Shown: positions 44,791-57,544, numbered from the stretch's first letter. The stretch: 64,000 nt of DNA from Symsagittifera roscoffensis (GCF_963678635.1 NC_087063.1:15507006-15571005), one strand, 5' to 3'. Notes: a model not told the origin generated them from the letters alone. Translations and numbers: made by a program.

Positions 44791-45300
44791 ATGACTTGTT
44801 TCACAGAGGCGCAAAGAGAAAAGCTGATTTTTTTACTAACTGGAAAGATTGCTTATCCCGCCAGATTCATAAGAGAGTTTTGAAGCTGTACGGAGCTGCT
44901 TATCAAAAACTTCTTTGAAGTGATGAGGTCTGTATACCTTTTGTGCTTTTAACGATGCTTCTCCATAGCTTTAAAAACTTTCTTCCGAAATTGGCGGGGT
45001 AGGTGAACGTTCCATGTATTAAATTAAATTGTTTTTTTTTCTCACTCATCTGTGAAACATGTAATTTTGAAAATAGAGTAAATATTTTTTTTCTAAATTG
45101 TGTCTTCCTTAAAGTAAAGTCGCGTCAAAACTGTTGGCTTTATTTTTACTTTGATAAACGGCAGAAAGTGTCTCATGGATTTATAGTGATATTGGTCCCG
45201 CAAAATTTTTGGTCCCCGAGTTATCAGGCAAAATGTGCACTGAAAGAAGTCTGTTGGTCGTCTTATTGTGTAAAAAAAAACGATTTCAATTATGTCTAAA
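44791..45300 (+). pseudogene. Possible mariner-like transposase relic
   Basis: An ATG at 44791 opens MTCFTEAQREKLIFLLTGKI, which then stops, with continuation in another frame (LKLYGAAYQKLL). Near 45200-45290 a frame reads VPQNFWSPSYQAKCALKEVC, faintly like the PxFWPPSSPDLNPxDY strand near the last catalytic Asp of mariner transposases. No terminal repeats were found. This is a weak call; it may be chance. Confidence 0.25.
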
Positions 45301-45349
45301 ATTATATATTTTAGAAACAACTTCAGTTGCCACGTGAGCAACCATGAAA

Positions 45350-47390
45350 TTATTCTGAGAACAAATTTTCTCGGAACAATGAAAAAACAGCAACATTTTT
45401 TCTCAAGACCAAAAAATGTGAAAAAAGTAGTCGTTCACTGTCAGTTATAAACTGAAGTTAACAATCCCCCTCCCTTCACTACAGCCAAAGCTTTAAAAAA
45501 GATTATCACCAAAAAATTGAAAAGTTTGTTTGCAGAATTTGAAAATTTGAATGCGTCAAATGTTTCAAGTTGAAGCATTTTTTAGACACAAAGCAAGGAA
45601 GACAAAAGTTGATTAGATAGTTCCATAATGTATTCTTTTTAGATTGATTTGATTCATCAAAAACTTATCGAAAAATTTTCTTAGAACTGCAAGAAGGAAT
45701 GTTCAAGGAGTCATGAAGGAATTTTCATGAGGTTTCATCAAAATAATTGTAAGAATTGAATTATGATCAACACAAGCTAATAATCACTATATTATTATTT
45801 TGAAATAAAAAAACAGCATATAAGAAACAAAATTGTAAAAATTCAGTAAATAATAACCGGTTTTCAAACAAGAAAAAAAATAAATTTTGATGGACGAGTT
45901 ATAATGATCCTTCATAGAACAATTTGATTGACTCCGTAGCTTTGGCGCTTATCGAACAAACTGAAAAGAAAAAAGTTGTGGGCATTGTGCTTAATTACAC
46001 TAATTTTACCAACAAATCTGACGAAATTCCACGTTAAAATTTCAGGTTTTATGGGCTCTAATCAATTTATATAAATGCAGAGCTGATTTAAATTATCCTG
46101 ACAAAACAATAATTCTAGAAAACTGACATGCATTTATCTCAAATTGGACTGATTTTAGAACTTTAGCAGAAGTAATGTGATGCAATTTATTTTGTAACAA
46201 TTGGGTCCAAAATATTGTCCCAAAAATATTGCCCCATTTTTGGCTTTTTAGTCAATCAAAAGCTACTCCAGAACTATCGGTTCAATTCAAAAAAAATCAA
46301 GTCAAAGTCAGCCTCCTTTGTAGTCCAAAAAAGTTTATAAATGATATAAAGTCCAAGATATGGCGCAAATGAATATAAAATACTTATTAAATTTAAAAAA
46401 ATGGAGTTTTAAATAGTGAAAATGACCTTTTTGACATGAAAAAAGATTTTGTAATAAAAAATTGAGAACAATCTACCCTCCATAAAGTTTGTTAAGCTGC
46501 ATAAGAGGCCAACTTTGTTATAATTTTGTTATAATTTTAACTAATACTTGTGGCTTAATTTTTTAATTAAATTTTTGTGGCGGAGTTTTTAAAGAAATTC
46601 AAAAACTGTCGGGTATTTAACATCAGGTACACTCTACGGAAAATTAATAATAAGCATCAAAATAATTATCATCCTGGAAATAAACCTTACATTTAAGTGA
46701 ATTTCAGCTGACATTAGTGTTTCGATCGCTCTCGAAATAGCGGTAGACTCTATGGCCAAGAATGATTTTTGTTACTACCTCAAAGCCGTTTCCGGTTCCT
46801 ATATACTTCGGCTGATTTTCATCATCGACTTCTTCCGCAAATTTTGATTATTTCAAAGAAAACCTCACTGCTCAATAATGAATCAGATATAAGTTTTGAT
46901 TTAGAATTTTAGAAAATTGAAAAAAAAATTGTTAGTACCAAAAAACGGGGCAGGCTTGAACTTTTTGCTACACTGGCTCAAGTTCAATCTGATTACACAA
47001 TAGAGTGTAAGTAACATCCATCTCAAAAACGACATTTTGAAAAAAAAATACCTAAGGGGTTGTTTATTTTGTGGTAAATGCTTATTATAATATATGGACT
47101 TCCAAACTCATTGTGAAAAAAAAAAATTTCGTCGAAAAAAATTGAATTTTTTAAAATCCTTGTGCGCATTGATTAATGGTCGCAAGTTCTTCGTTACTTG
47201 CACAGCAACTGCTGACACTTATTTATGTAATGGATAAAAACAAACAATTAAAAATGTATGGTATAGCATTTGCTGGTAACTTCGATCTGGACTTGCATGA
47301 AAAAACTCAATTTAAAATGAAAAATTTTTGAACCAATTCTGGATTTTTTTCTGCTATTTTAGAACAGTTTTCATGGCTGTTTTGTGTAGA
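45350..47390. other. AT-rich stretch without recognisable genes
   Basis: No motifs, splice pairs or repeats noticed. Confidence 0.45.
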
Positions 47391-47394
47391 TTTA

Positions 47395-47416
47395 GGGGAT
47401 TGCTTCTCTAGGTTCG

Positions 47417-47449
<33 letters not shown>

Positions 47450-47792
47450 GCTCTCTCTTAAAGATACCGCAAAGTGGTCCCTTGGGTAGTGATGTCACCG
47501 GGGCGACCGAGATTCAGTACTATCTACAATCCCGAAAGGTTTCGTGGCAACAAATCTGTACTGTAATATTTTGTTTGCCCCATTCTTGTGTACTGCTCTT
47601 CAGACTGTCTCGTCTACTCGATACATTCGCAATATTTCCAATTGTAATTTAATTCAGATGATTATACGTCCAATGACAGAAGGCTATGAGTGGCCAGATT
47701 ATGATCGAATAAATAAATAAAACAGAAATGGTCCGCGATTTATTCGCACAGTTTCCTAATTTCAATTTGATTTCCAACTGACTCCACTAAAC

Positions 47793-47843
<51 letters not shown>

Positions 47844-49735
47844 GAGAATCCTAACTAACCAACGCAGAGTAACTATACACAAAAATTCCGTTTGGCCTGC
47901 TAAAATTAATAGTGTCTCAACGGGTCACTATTTTTTTGAGGTACTTTAACTGATCTCGTTAGCTCCAAGAATCACTGTTCTCACTCTGATGAGAACCAAT
48001 TATCTACTGTCTCTGCTTTCCTTGTTTTCTTACTCCGAGAACCAACTAAAGGATTCACAAGTAATAATTGTTCTCACTCTTAAAGGCACTCTGGTACCCT
48101 CCATTTCCTTATCTTTTTGCACCTATTTTTATTTTAGTCACGCCATCCCTATCGGTCCTGATATCCGCTTAAATCACCTGTCAGCAAATGCTTATAACTA
48201 TATCCCTCCCCTTGTTAACACTGCCACGTGCCAAGTTCGGTTTCTTTTATCCATCTTCACACGCTTATTAGATACCCGGTATGCAGTAGGTGACGCAATT
48301 CGACCAAGCAAACAAATTTCATACAATCTTAGTCAATTGATTCTTGACCTCAAAGAACGTCAACACTTGAGTTCAACTCAACCTCCAAACCATACTATGT
48401 TTACTCAGTGACCCTACAAGGTCTTTGTTTTTTTAACTCAATAATATTTCGACCTCCAGGGAGTATGGAGAGAACCTTTTTATGGGTAGCCAATTCATTC
48501 CAAGCATCTAAAACCTCCATCTGTACTCTATTCCAATCCCGAATTTTTAACTATCAGGGACACTTACCTCAACAATTAGGCGTCAAACCAAGCCAAAAAT
48601 AACCTCCGGGGAGCCTAAAAAATTACCCGTCCGTTCATACTATTTAGCAGACTTAATTCTCATGCCGCGGTCCTACTACTGCCAATTTCCTCTGGGACCA
48701 CTTTTCTTTAGTCTAATTGAAATGCTACTAATAGATCATTTGCCAAGCTAAACTGAACCCAATATTTACCAGTCCACTGTGGATTAATTCTGTTACTCCA
48801 AGGTTGCAATATAAAATCTATATCTCAATCAGCTTCTGCTTCAGGTTTCAATATACAAATTTTCTACCAGTTATTAGTAGGGTGACGAGTTCTCATTTCC
48901 AAAGGGATGGGGATGGGGTAATATGCCACTTCCCGTTGTTAATCCCTGGGTTTTCTATGCAACGTTTGGATCATAACGCCCAAAGGTAAATGTAAGGTCA
49001 CCCAGGGGTCACCCGGTGTCAAACTTCCATATTTGGGTTAAGAACCCCCTGGAGGTCCTAACTACCAAGTTTCATATATATCCCAATAACACTTTCCAAG
49101 ATATCCCTTTTCTTAGGTCCATTATCACTCTTCCCAGAGAAGGCTATTAACACCGGACGGTGCCGCCGGAGGGTTTTTTTCACTAGGGTTCTTTTTCAAG
49201 CGTTGGCAAATCTATTGCCGCAAAAAACCCAGTAAGCCCTCGCTCATTATTTTGCGTAAATTGCCTATTTCCTGTCTAGGGATTGTTTTTTCAAGTGCTA
49301 ATAGCTTCCGATCTAACCGTTGGAATTATTTCAAAATTATTAGAAGATGTATCTTGCCACTACGTATCATCCCTTCAAGTATCAGCCCGCTGCGTTCGTT
49401 TGGGGTCGAGAAACGACTTCCGGAAGGTAAGGGTCGGTATGTTTACTTAAGGCATAAAACCGAAAGTGGGGGTCCTGGGATTCTGGGGTTCTAAACTTCA
49501 GCTTCCTTCAACTGGGCCTACAACATACTAAAATTTGAGCCCAATACTGCCACTAGTTGCCGAATTCTGATAGGGCCATTTACACTTCGGGGACCGTTAT
49601 CACTTGCCCCCGATGGGTCTGAGGGGTCCCGTTTTTCGTAAGACCGGGTCAAATAATCACTAGTTTCTGACCTATGAGTTTCATGAAGATAGCTTTTACT
49701 TCCCATTTGGAGTGGGGGAGGGTTTCACCGATTTT
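47395..49735. repeat. 2-kb dispersed repeat, copy 2 (with CT expansions)
   Basis: Diverged direct copy of 32350-34265. It contains two (CT)n tracts (47418-47458 and 47795-47842) exactly where copy 1 has only short pyrimidine runs. A 140-residue open frame at 47989-48411 has no recognisable domain and copy 1 does not keep it, so I do not call it a gene. Confidence 0.75.
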
Positions 49736-49739
49736 GTTG

Positions 49740-50260
49740 TTTTTCTTTTTTCTGGCATAGGAGTTACGAATCCTTCCAAACTTGACTTATTTTGAGCGCG
49801 ACCCTTTGTTTGCTAAGTTACTTAACCTAATGACTAATCGATCTTACGCTCAGGTTACTATTAGCCCCTCCATGCTGCATGCAAGTCCCAAGGTAACATA
49901 TTCTACGTTCAGTTCTTATTTTGTCGAAAGTGCATAAGGATCATCGATCCTACATTTTGAAACTGAATACTTGAATTGTGCATCAGTTGGAACACATCCC
50001 AACCATGGATTGTTTGCTGCCTCAATTATCTGGCCATTCTTCTCTCAAACGCATCGTAAAAAATGTTCCCAGCATACAGGGAAAATTTGGATTAGTCCAC
50101 TTTTTCAATGAACATCAGGCCATCAACAATCTTGACCCGATTATTCAAAAACATAGTTGGAAAATTATCGAAGCCATCACTTTTTGAATACAAACAATTG
50201 TGTGTGTGGTGACCATAACCTATTATACTTAAGCCACCAAATCATGCATAGTCGAAAATT
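49740..50260. other. Spacer after the 2-kb repeat
   Basis: A 69-residue open frame at 49978-50187 has no recognisable motif. No repeat was seen. Confidence 0.4.
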
Positions 50261-50264
50261 TTGA

Positions 50265-50480
50265 TGAGTGGGCTCGTTTATTTCATCAGACGATTGAGTC
50301 ACTCGTTTATTTAATCAGACGAATATGGAGTGAGCTCGTTTATTTAATTAGACGAAAAAAATATGGTTCTTATTTATGGTGGAGCTCTAAACATGTTGGA
50401 GCTCCGTTTATCGCTGGACTTCTAAATATGTTCGAGTTCCGTAACTTAATGAGACGAAAAAATTTTGGTCTTAGTCTTAG
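50265..50480. repeat. Irregular tandem repeat TCGTTTATTTAATCAGACGA
   Basis: Three clear units of 33-40 bp at 50270-50355, then diverged units with GTTGGAGCTC and TAATGAGACGAAAAAAT motifs to about 50480. Confidence 0.65.
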
Positions 50481-50814
50481 TTGGAGCTCATGGAATTTTC
50501 CGATATCACTAATTCATTGAATAAAAGGTTTAAAAAACGAAATTTGTTACGCCGACCCTTTCAGCTGAAATCCCCGAGTCAAGGCTTTCCAAAGTTATTT
50601 CAGCAACACTGGTTCAATTTGGGTGGTACCGCCAAAACATCACACCAGTCATGATTATTTTGGCCGATTTCTAAACAAGGTTAAGACTGTTTTTAAGTTC
50701 TGTATTTTTTCTTAGGTTTTGTCTTCTTTTATTTCCTCTTATAATAGTAACAGAAAGGTAACTTTTCGGGTTATGGGGTCAAATCTCTAAAAGAAACCAT
50801 CTGCCCCCGTCAAA

Positions 50815-51020
50815 CCCCTAGTAAGGCGTTCACACTGTGGTAATGCGTTCACTTTGAAATCGTCAGATCGTGTATTCGATCCCATGCCATGGCAATGATA
50901 GTGAGAGGAAAAGCTCTCACTTGACCTCTAGCTTCAGGTCTACCACAATCTGTCCAATTTCGGCTGCAATAGTGGTACCACGTGAAAGTTCTAGGCTCAA
51001 AAAAAAACGGCCTTGAATCG
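50815..51020 (+). mobile_element. tRNA-derived SINE
   Basis: The head reads CTGTGGTAATGCGTTCACTT ... AGATCGTGTATTCGATCCCA. It resembles a degraded tRNA, with an A-box-like TGGTAATGCG and a B-box-like GTATTCGATCC about 40 bases later. A tRNA-unrelated body follows and an A-run at about 51000. Confidence 0.6.
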
Positions 51021-51540
51021 CGGGAATCACGTGAAAAATCCGCTACTGAACAGTAAGCAATGCATGGAGTATGAATGATTGAAATTTTTTAAAGGTCAAT
51101 TGTTTGCCAATTGTTGCCCTGTATTCATTGTTTGCATATACAAAACTTCTTCAAAAGCCTCGAACTTCTTCAAAAGCCTCGACCTGGGTATTTAATCGTT
51201 TAATCGGAGCAGAAGAGCCAAAAATTGCTTATGAAGCATAATGCGTTGTGTGTGCTATAGCAAATAGGCTCGGCTTAATCTGAATCAAAATATTTACTTT
51301 CCTCAAGTCTTTTGTAATAGGTTTTTTCGGAGAGAGTGATAATTTGATGAAAAGGGGGGACCTATACTGGAAACAATTTATAATTAATATTATCCTTGAA
51401 AAACTTTACAGTAATCCAAGAGACGGTAGTCAAAATGTTTTTAACGACAAAAATCATAAGCTTTCTGTTTCTGCAAATAAAGTTAGTTTTTAAAAACTAC
51501 TTAGCTAGTCGGTTCGATAGAACTCCTAATTAAAACAGTA

Positions 51541-51800
51541 AAGTTACTTATAATTATTTAAAATGATCAATTCTATGCTCAATTCTATTTTTTATTACAT
51601 TTGATTACCTTCAGCTTTCTTATGATATTTTTTATTCGGAGGTGTTGTTTTTGTAGGTGTGATCAATATTTATTAAAGACTTTGTTCATTGATAGTAACC
51701 ACAACAAAAACTGTACCTTTGAAAAGTTGAAGGCAATCAAAGATAATGAAAAATAGAATTGAGCATAGAATTGACCATTTTAAAGAATTATAAATAACTT
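51541..51800. repeat. Long hairpin, 79-bp arms
   Basis: Left arm 51541-51619 and right arm 51722-51800 are complementary with a few mismatches (core ATTGAGCATAGAATTGA and complement). The loop is 102 nt. It lies about 70 bp upstream of the start codon at 51872, so it may sit in the promoter or 5' leader of that gene. Confidence 0.75.
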
Positions 51801-51871
51801 AACTGTTTCAATACTGAGATGCATTTAATACTGAATTCTCGCATTTATTAAACGTCTAGCAAAACCATAAA

Positions 51872-53172
51872 ATGAAATCATGTAAGTTTTTCTGCTTTCA
51901 TCAACCAGCTCTCGAGTCTTACAAAATGCTAGATTCGAGAAAAAATCGGAATTTGAGTTATTTCTCGGTCTAAGGTCGCCGGTGGGCGCGCTATGCGCGC
52001 GTCGCCGCTTTGCTGCGATAACCGGCTCTAAATCTCGTATAGATTCCTACCCTCTGTTGGCAAGCTCGCAACACGCTGGCGCGACTGCGACGGTCGCTAT
52101 TATTGGCTGAATTGTCTCTGGTTGAATTGTCTGCATACTTTTGGCTGAATTGTCTGAATTTCAAATCAGCTGAATCGTCTTTGGCCGAATTGTGTGGACG
52201 CGTTTGCATCTATGACTGCAAAATAGGAGTGATTTGAACCACGACGGCTTTGAACCAAAATTCTTAATTCTCATTGCGAGTTGTAGCTGTTCTTAAATTT
52301 TGCGAGTTCCTTTTGGTTGCCAATTGTTTTTTTGCTAATGTTATAACTTGGTCCAAATAATTTTTTACTTCCACAAATGGTCGCTAATTCTTCTCAAATC
52401 CTATAAAAGTTAGTAGCTGAAACCGCGCCAACTTGAATAGCAGCTATTTAAAAAAAAAATTCGACTTGATATAATTCATCTACACGGGACTTGTTTGTCC
52501 ATCAAATACAACGTGAACTTCTTTCTTTTCAGCATATTTGGCTCTGATAGCTCTTGTCATCACGTGTTTGGTGGTACTAGAAGTTGGAGGTGAAACTACT
52601 GAAAGTTCAAAAAACACAACATATTCGACTACACCAACTCCGAATGACTCAGAGACCACATCGCCCAGTGATGCGGTCACGACAACCGTTGGTAAGACAT
52701 TGATTTCATTCTGATACAGATTTTTGTTTTCATTTTTAAATCCGGTGAAAATAAAAGCTGATTTTTTGGTGTAGCAAATTGGTTAAAAAAAAATATGATT
52801 CATTTGACCCCTTTTGGAGAAACTGGAAAAAGGATTAATTTGATCCAAATAATCAATATTTGAAATTGGTTGGAACTTAACCTTGAATGGTTTAAAAAAC
52901 GCAATAATTCCGCGATTCTTTCCAAATGTTTTTTTTTGGATAAAAGTTCTAAATTGAAACTAATTTTGTTTTTTCTTGAACAAATTTATTTTATTATACT
53001 GTTTTTTATAGAGTTCTCCAATGACACGAATTCAACCTGGTCACTGAGAGTTGACTGTGGCTCCCAAACAGAGCTGTCGGAATGTTCTGTATCTGTGACT
53101 GACACGGCTATGTCTCTCACTGACCGACTGTCTTTCAGCATTGAATTCGTGGTTAGATTTACAAAGTTTTGA
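51872..53172 (+). CDS. Small secreted Thr/Ser-rich protein (three exons)
   Basis: Exons 51872-51881, 52533-52691 and 53012-53172 join in phase (both introns phase 1, consensus donors GTAAGT and GTAAGA, acceptors TTTTCAG and TTTTATAG). The CDS is 330 nt, 109 residues, ending in TGA. The N-terminus MKSSYLALIALVITCLVVLE is a good signal peptide. A Thr/Ser/Asn-rich, probably O-glycosylated stretch follows (NTTYSTTPTPNDSETTSPSD). The C-terminal part has two Cys (DCGSQTELSEC), possibly a disulfide, and a Thr/Ser-rich end. The Cys segment faintly recalls SRCR domains but is too short. No frameshift or stop was found, making this the best intact gene of the window. The function is unknown to me. Confidence 0.7.
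51965..52215. repeat. GC-rich patch with TTGGCTGAATTGTCT repeats in intron 1
   Basis: 51970-52100 is clearly GC-rich (GGGCGCGCTATGCGCGCG palindrome). 52095-52200 has five copies of a 14-15 bp TGGCTGAATTGTCT motif. Such GC-rich patches are rare elsewhere in the window. Confidence 0.6.
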
Positions 53173-53189
53173 GACTACCTGGGTTGACA

Positions 53190-53322
53190 AAAATGCTTCT
53201 CAAACAGTTTCATATAAAGGAAAAATGCTTGTCATACAATTTCATACAAAAAAAAGTTTTATTGAAATAAAAAAAGCATTTTCTCCATAATATGAAATTT
53301 TATAACCAGCTTTTTTGCCTCA
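53190..53322. repeat. Hairpin-family copy beside the LTR element
   Basis: AAAATGCTTGTCATACAATT and GCATTTTCTCCATAATATGA form imperfect inverted arms; related to 30790-30870. Confidence 0.5.
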
Positions 53323-53327
53323 CTCTG

Positions 53328-53569
53328 TGTGATACTGCTACTGCAATAGCAGCAACGCGATGTAACCTTCAGTGAACTGTTCTATTTATATTATATCGTT
53401 GTCTATCGTTGGAACTCACACCATCGGTACACAGCTGAGTTGATCGGTCTAACATGAATCTATGTAGTTCTCAGCAGTTCTCTGAGAGAAAACTTTTAAT
53501 TCAAATAACGATATAATTCTTTGGAATTATAATAAGTTTTCCAAAAAGATAGCCTCGTTGGATATCCCA
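53328..53569 (+). repeat. 5' LTR
   Basis: Starts TGTGATACTGCTACTG and ends at CCCA. It contains a TTATATTATATCG TATA-like stretch. Counterpart at 59167-59404. Confidence 0.85.
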
Positions 53570-53849
53570 TGTCTAAGCCAGCAGAATTCTCAACTCAGGA
53601 CAATTTTACTGATGTGGGAATACCAGTTTTTTGAGCATCAGCAAGTCTAGACCCACCGTGGCAATTCAAAGTTTGGTTAGAACAATTTCTAATGCCCGTC
53701 ATGGCCCAGGAAAATGTCAACCCAGAAATTATGCTTGAGTACGCTAAAGAAATACTGGAAGAACTACCCCAAAGACCTGAAACACCAAGGGAGGGGAAAT
53801 TGTAACTGCAATAGCAGCATGAGATCTCAAAGACAAATTAGCCTTCGAC

Positions 53850-54460
53850 AGAATGACACATGAAAACAAAGAGAGAAGAGAACGAGGACCAAGAGGTATT
53901 CAAAGCATTTATTACAGCGAAAATCAAAAAAGACTATTCCTAATCGTATCTAGACTATTCCTAACCCTGGGAACGGAAGGGAAAAAGAGGTTCTGGAAAA
54001 AACCACGCGGAAGTATCCAAAATGTCTTTGAACTAGCATTGAATTCACTCCAAAAAGTGAGTTGCGTAATATACAAAATACACAAACTCTTCACGAGAAA
54101 ACAGGGACACGAAGAGACACTAGAGGCCTTTCACGCGGCGTAATAAAAGCCAGCAAGAGCCAGTAATTCCAGTAAGAAATTCGATTGGAGGTAATAGAAA
54201 ACAATCTTTCAAGCGGGAAAACACCAAAAAACAAAAAAGCAGTAGATCCACATCCTCTAATAGACAAACAAAATCCTGTAATACGTAGCACAAAGAAAAG
54301 ATAAAGACGCGCAATTGAATCGGTATACTTGAAATTTTGTCTGGCTATGGGAAAAACATGCAAGAACTGCAATAAACCTAACCATTTCGCGAAAAAGTGC
54401 AGATCGCAACTTTTAAGCGAAAGAACATAGGATTCTGAAAATCCCCAGGAGGAATGCAAC
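53850..54460 (+). pseudogene. gag remnant with CCHC zinc knuckle
   Basis: The frame around 54347-54400 encodes CKNCNKPNHFAKKC, an exact C-x2-C-x4-H-x4-C nucleic-acid-binding knuckle, followed by basic residues. The preceding 500 bp is open only in pieces (53853-54143 is charged and Lys/Arg-rich). Gag packages the element RNA. It is inactive here because of stops between the pieces. Confidence 0.7.
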
Positions 54461-54639
54461 CTGATTTTGGGTCGTTCAGCGATTTCAAATTCATGTCAAT
54501 ACAGTCATAAAAACCAGAGGGGGAAAATTTCAAGATGCATCAAAGAGAGAGTAAAGGAAACAAACCCAAAAACGAAGTGTGAGAAATTGAGAATCAAAAA
54601 AACTGATTTCCCTACAGACTCATAAATCCAACAAAGTAA

Positions 54640-54800
54640 GGTCATTCAAGGTTATGTCACGAATAGAGAGTCAGATTTTACAATTAACTGTGGACACGGG
54701 AAGCCCAGTGTTCTTACTAAAATGGGCGACAACAAAAGAAATCATAGAAAAATCAAAGCAAGCACAATTGATACCGGCAGATAAATTAAATCTGTTGGCA
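54640..54800 (+). pseudogene. Retroelement aspartic protease remnant
   Basis: QLTVDTGSPVFLL at about 54680-54720 matches the DTGS active site of retroelement pepsin-like proteases. The frame is closed soon after. Confidence 0.6.
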
Positions 54801-55264
54801 TAGCTTGTGGACTACAACAAACAACCAATCCTTAATCTGGGGGCGCCAAAATCAAATCTATGGTCAGCGCGCTGGGAGGTGAAAGGATCCACGTTCCTAG
54901 TAACAGAACGCAAAACTAGATCTATAATGGGATAGGCCCTCCGGGGGCAAGTGAGGATATCAACCATACAGAAACCAGCTCCAATCGAATTGTCAAGGTT
55001 TGACGTGCTACTGTGCGAGCAGTCAGAAGCTTGGAAAATCAAATTTTTAACAAAACTTAAAGACTTGTTCGAAAATCAGAGAATTTCAAAAAATCACATA
55101 GTGTTTTCAAAATTCGAGAACCCCCTTTACCCGATTCAAGAGAAAGGGAGGAGAATATCATTCAATATACAGGATAAGGTACCAGCAGAAATTCAGAAAC
55201 TATTGCCGGAAGTTCAAATCACAAAACTAGGCAAGTCCACAAGTGTTTTTTCATTGCCTCAAAT

Positions 55265-55978
55265 GTAATAATAGTCAAAAAAGACGATTCCAAAAAATTG
55301 GTACTAGATGCAAAGCCCATCAACGGGCAGCTGTTCAAAAACAAGTATCAAATGCCAAATAATGATGATCTCTTTGATAGAATGAGCCAAATTTTTACTG
55401 AAAACAAAAAAGACACACTCTACTTCACGGTGCTGGACCTAAAATATTCATTTAGTAAAAAAACTGGCTGCAGGTTGGCTCGCCAGTGCAATTTTAATAT
55501 CGTAAGTGTTAATGCTACAGGAACCTCTAGGTTCCTAACAGGGTTTTATGGATTGGCAGACAAGCCGACTGAGTTCCAAAAAGCCAAGGACAGAACGATA
55601 AACCATGCAAAGCGCACCTTTCTGTTTTTTGAACGATATCCTCATTGTGTCAAAAGGTTGCGAATTATAATATGCAAAATTAGCGTAAAAATTCTTTGAA
55701 ATTCTAGGCGACGAAAATTTGACATTGAAAACTTCAAAATGAGAAATTTTCAAAAAGGAAATAGATTATTGGTTAGGCCATCACCTATCGGAATCGGGAC
55801 AACACCAAAACTCACTAATACAGAAGCCATTCAGAATCTCAAACCACCTGAATCATTAAAGCAATTAAGATTATTTCTTGGTAGTATAAATTATTTATCA
55901 ATTTTTATTCCGAACGCCGCGAGTCTCACAGATAAACTCAGACCACAACAAAAAAAAGAAAACCGAAAAAAAAACTAA
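55265..55978 (+). pseudogene. Reverse transcriptase remnant
   Basis: The frame from about 55268 reads VKKDDSKKLVLDAKPINGQ and FTVLDLKYSF, where the family has the first catalytic Asp region. FLTGFYGLADKPTEFQ follows, as in FGLKNAPATFQ. After a frameshift near 55625 comes FLNDILIVSK, in place of YLDDILI: the first Asp of the YxDD box is Asn. The thumb region follows at 55739-55920 (PPESLKQLRLFLGSINYLS). Substitutions and frameshifts rule out activity. RNase H is hardly visible beyond. Confidence 0.75.
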
Positions 55979-57544
55979 AAAAAAACATGAAACTACCAGT
56001 GAAAACATTTGAGTGGGGGAAGAACATACAGCCATAATCGAGAGCATCAAAAATGCAGTCGCTAATATCGCAAAGATACAACATTAGGATGCAAATAAAA
56101 TCACAAGAGTCAAAAGCGATAACAGCCACAGAGTTAGAATTAGAGTTATCTGGGCAGTAGACAGATAAAATAATATCTGCGACGAAAAATTTTTATCCCT
56201 GCAACTGATCATAAAGCCTTAACATCAGCCTTGTATGGGAACAAATCAAACAAATTGTATCAAACCAGATTGACTCGCTGAGTAGATAGGTTACTGCCAT
56301 ATCATTTCAAAATAGTTAACATACCAGGGGGATTATCTACATTTTGACACGGGATTCGGATAATGACCTTTGGCTCGAATCTGAATTAAACAAAAAGTTC
56401 GTAGTAGCAACAGTTAACTCCTTTCAGAAGGCTTTAGAATGCATGAGCAGTAGGCTAGAAAACAACTGTCCGCTTAACCGGAAAAAAAACATTCTAGAAA
56501 ATTCTTGAACGAAGGAAGTATAAAACACATCCCTTCACGGTTACTATGGCAACCAAAACGGTCAACTAAGAACAAATCTCGACCGGAACGAAATAAATCA
56601 TTTTTCTCGACAGTCCAAACAACTAAACAGCAAATCTATATCAAAAATAAATGTTTTCTCTAAATTTCATTCCAGCAAGCGGCCGGCCAGAATTACTGCA
56701 AAAACAATCGAACAATTCATCGAATAAAATCTTCACAAAAAATGAGCGAGAGACAAAACGCCACAGAAACGCTGGAGAGGTAAAGACATGGAGGGAAGCT
56801 TGAAGAATCCGCAGTGGTACCGATCCCTCAAGGATATAAATGATAATTCAGAGGAGAAATATGTCACGAAGACATTACAGAGAAATTTCATAGGCAGCCA
56901 AAAAAACTGAGACAGTTCGGAGAATGACACACACCAACAATCACGAGTAAGATCGCATTTGTCGGAGAAGCAACAGAAAGAAGCTGACAGCAGACTCATC
57001 TCTTTCTGGCAACTAATCGGGGAAAATCAAGAACACTGCTAAGTAGCACACGCTAACTAGAAGCGGCAGCTGAAAAAAGTCCCCAGTCCCAATCAGTATA
57101 TCACCCGTACAGCCTAATGAATCCCTGCACAATGACGTACAGGTGATCCAAGTCGAATTCACGACCAGAGAAGATAACGAAGAGAAAAAAGAAATTTGCC
57201 CAGCCGAACCACCACAACGAATTCGACACAGTCCCAGAGAAGACATCGAGCTTCCAAAGCAGTCAGGGGACGATTCACTGGACAACCTGTCAAAACTATA
57301 CGGCGAGAATCTCATAGCAGAGCTAACCTCGGAAGATACCTGGATGGATCGGCTCAGAAGAATGATCGAGAGAGGGGAATAACAGTGATTCGAACTGATG
57401 GGACCCTATACTACTCCTTTGTCGAACCAGATGCCGGTGTAGGATGACTGTATACTGGTGGATAATCGACTAGCCGTACCCGTAAAACCAGGCAATACTA
57501 AACCGAGGACTCCCGCGACAGGAAGCGATGCTGGGAACATCAAG

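Noticed and set aside
47989-48411. 140-codon ORF in the 2-kb repeat as a protein
   Set aside because: The second copy of the repeat does not keep the frame and no domain is visible.
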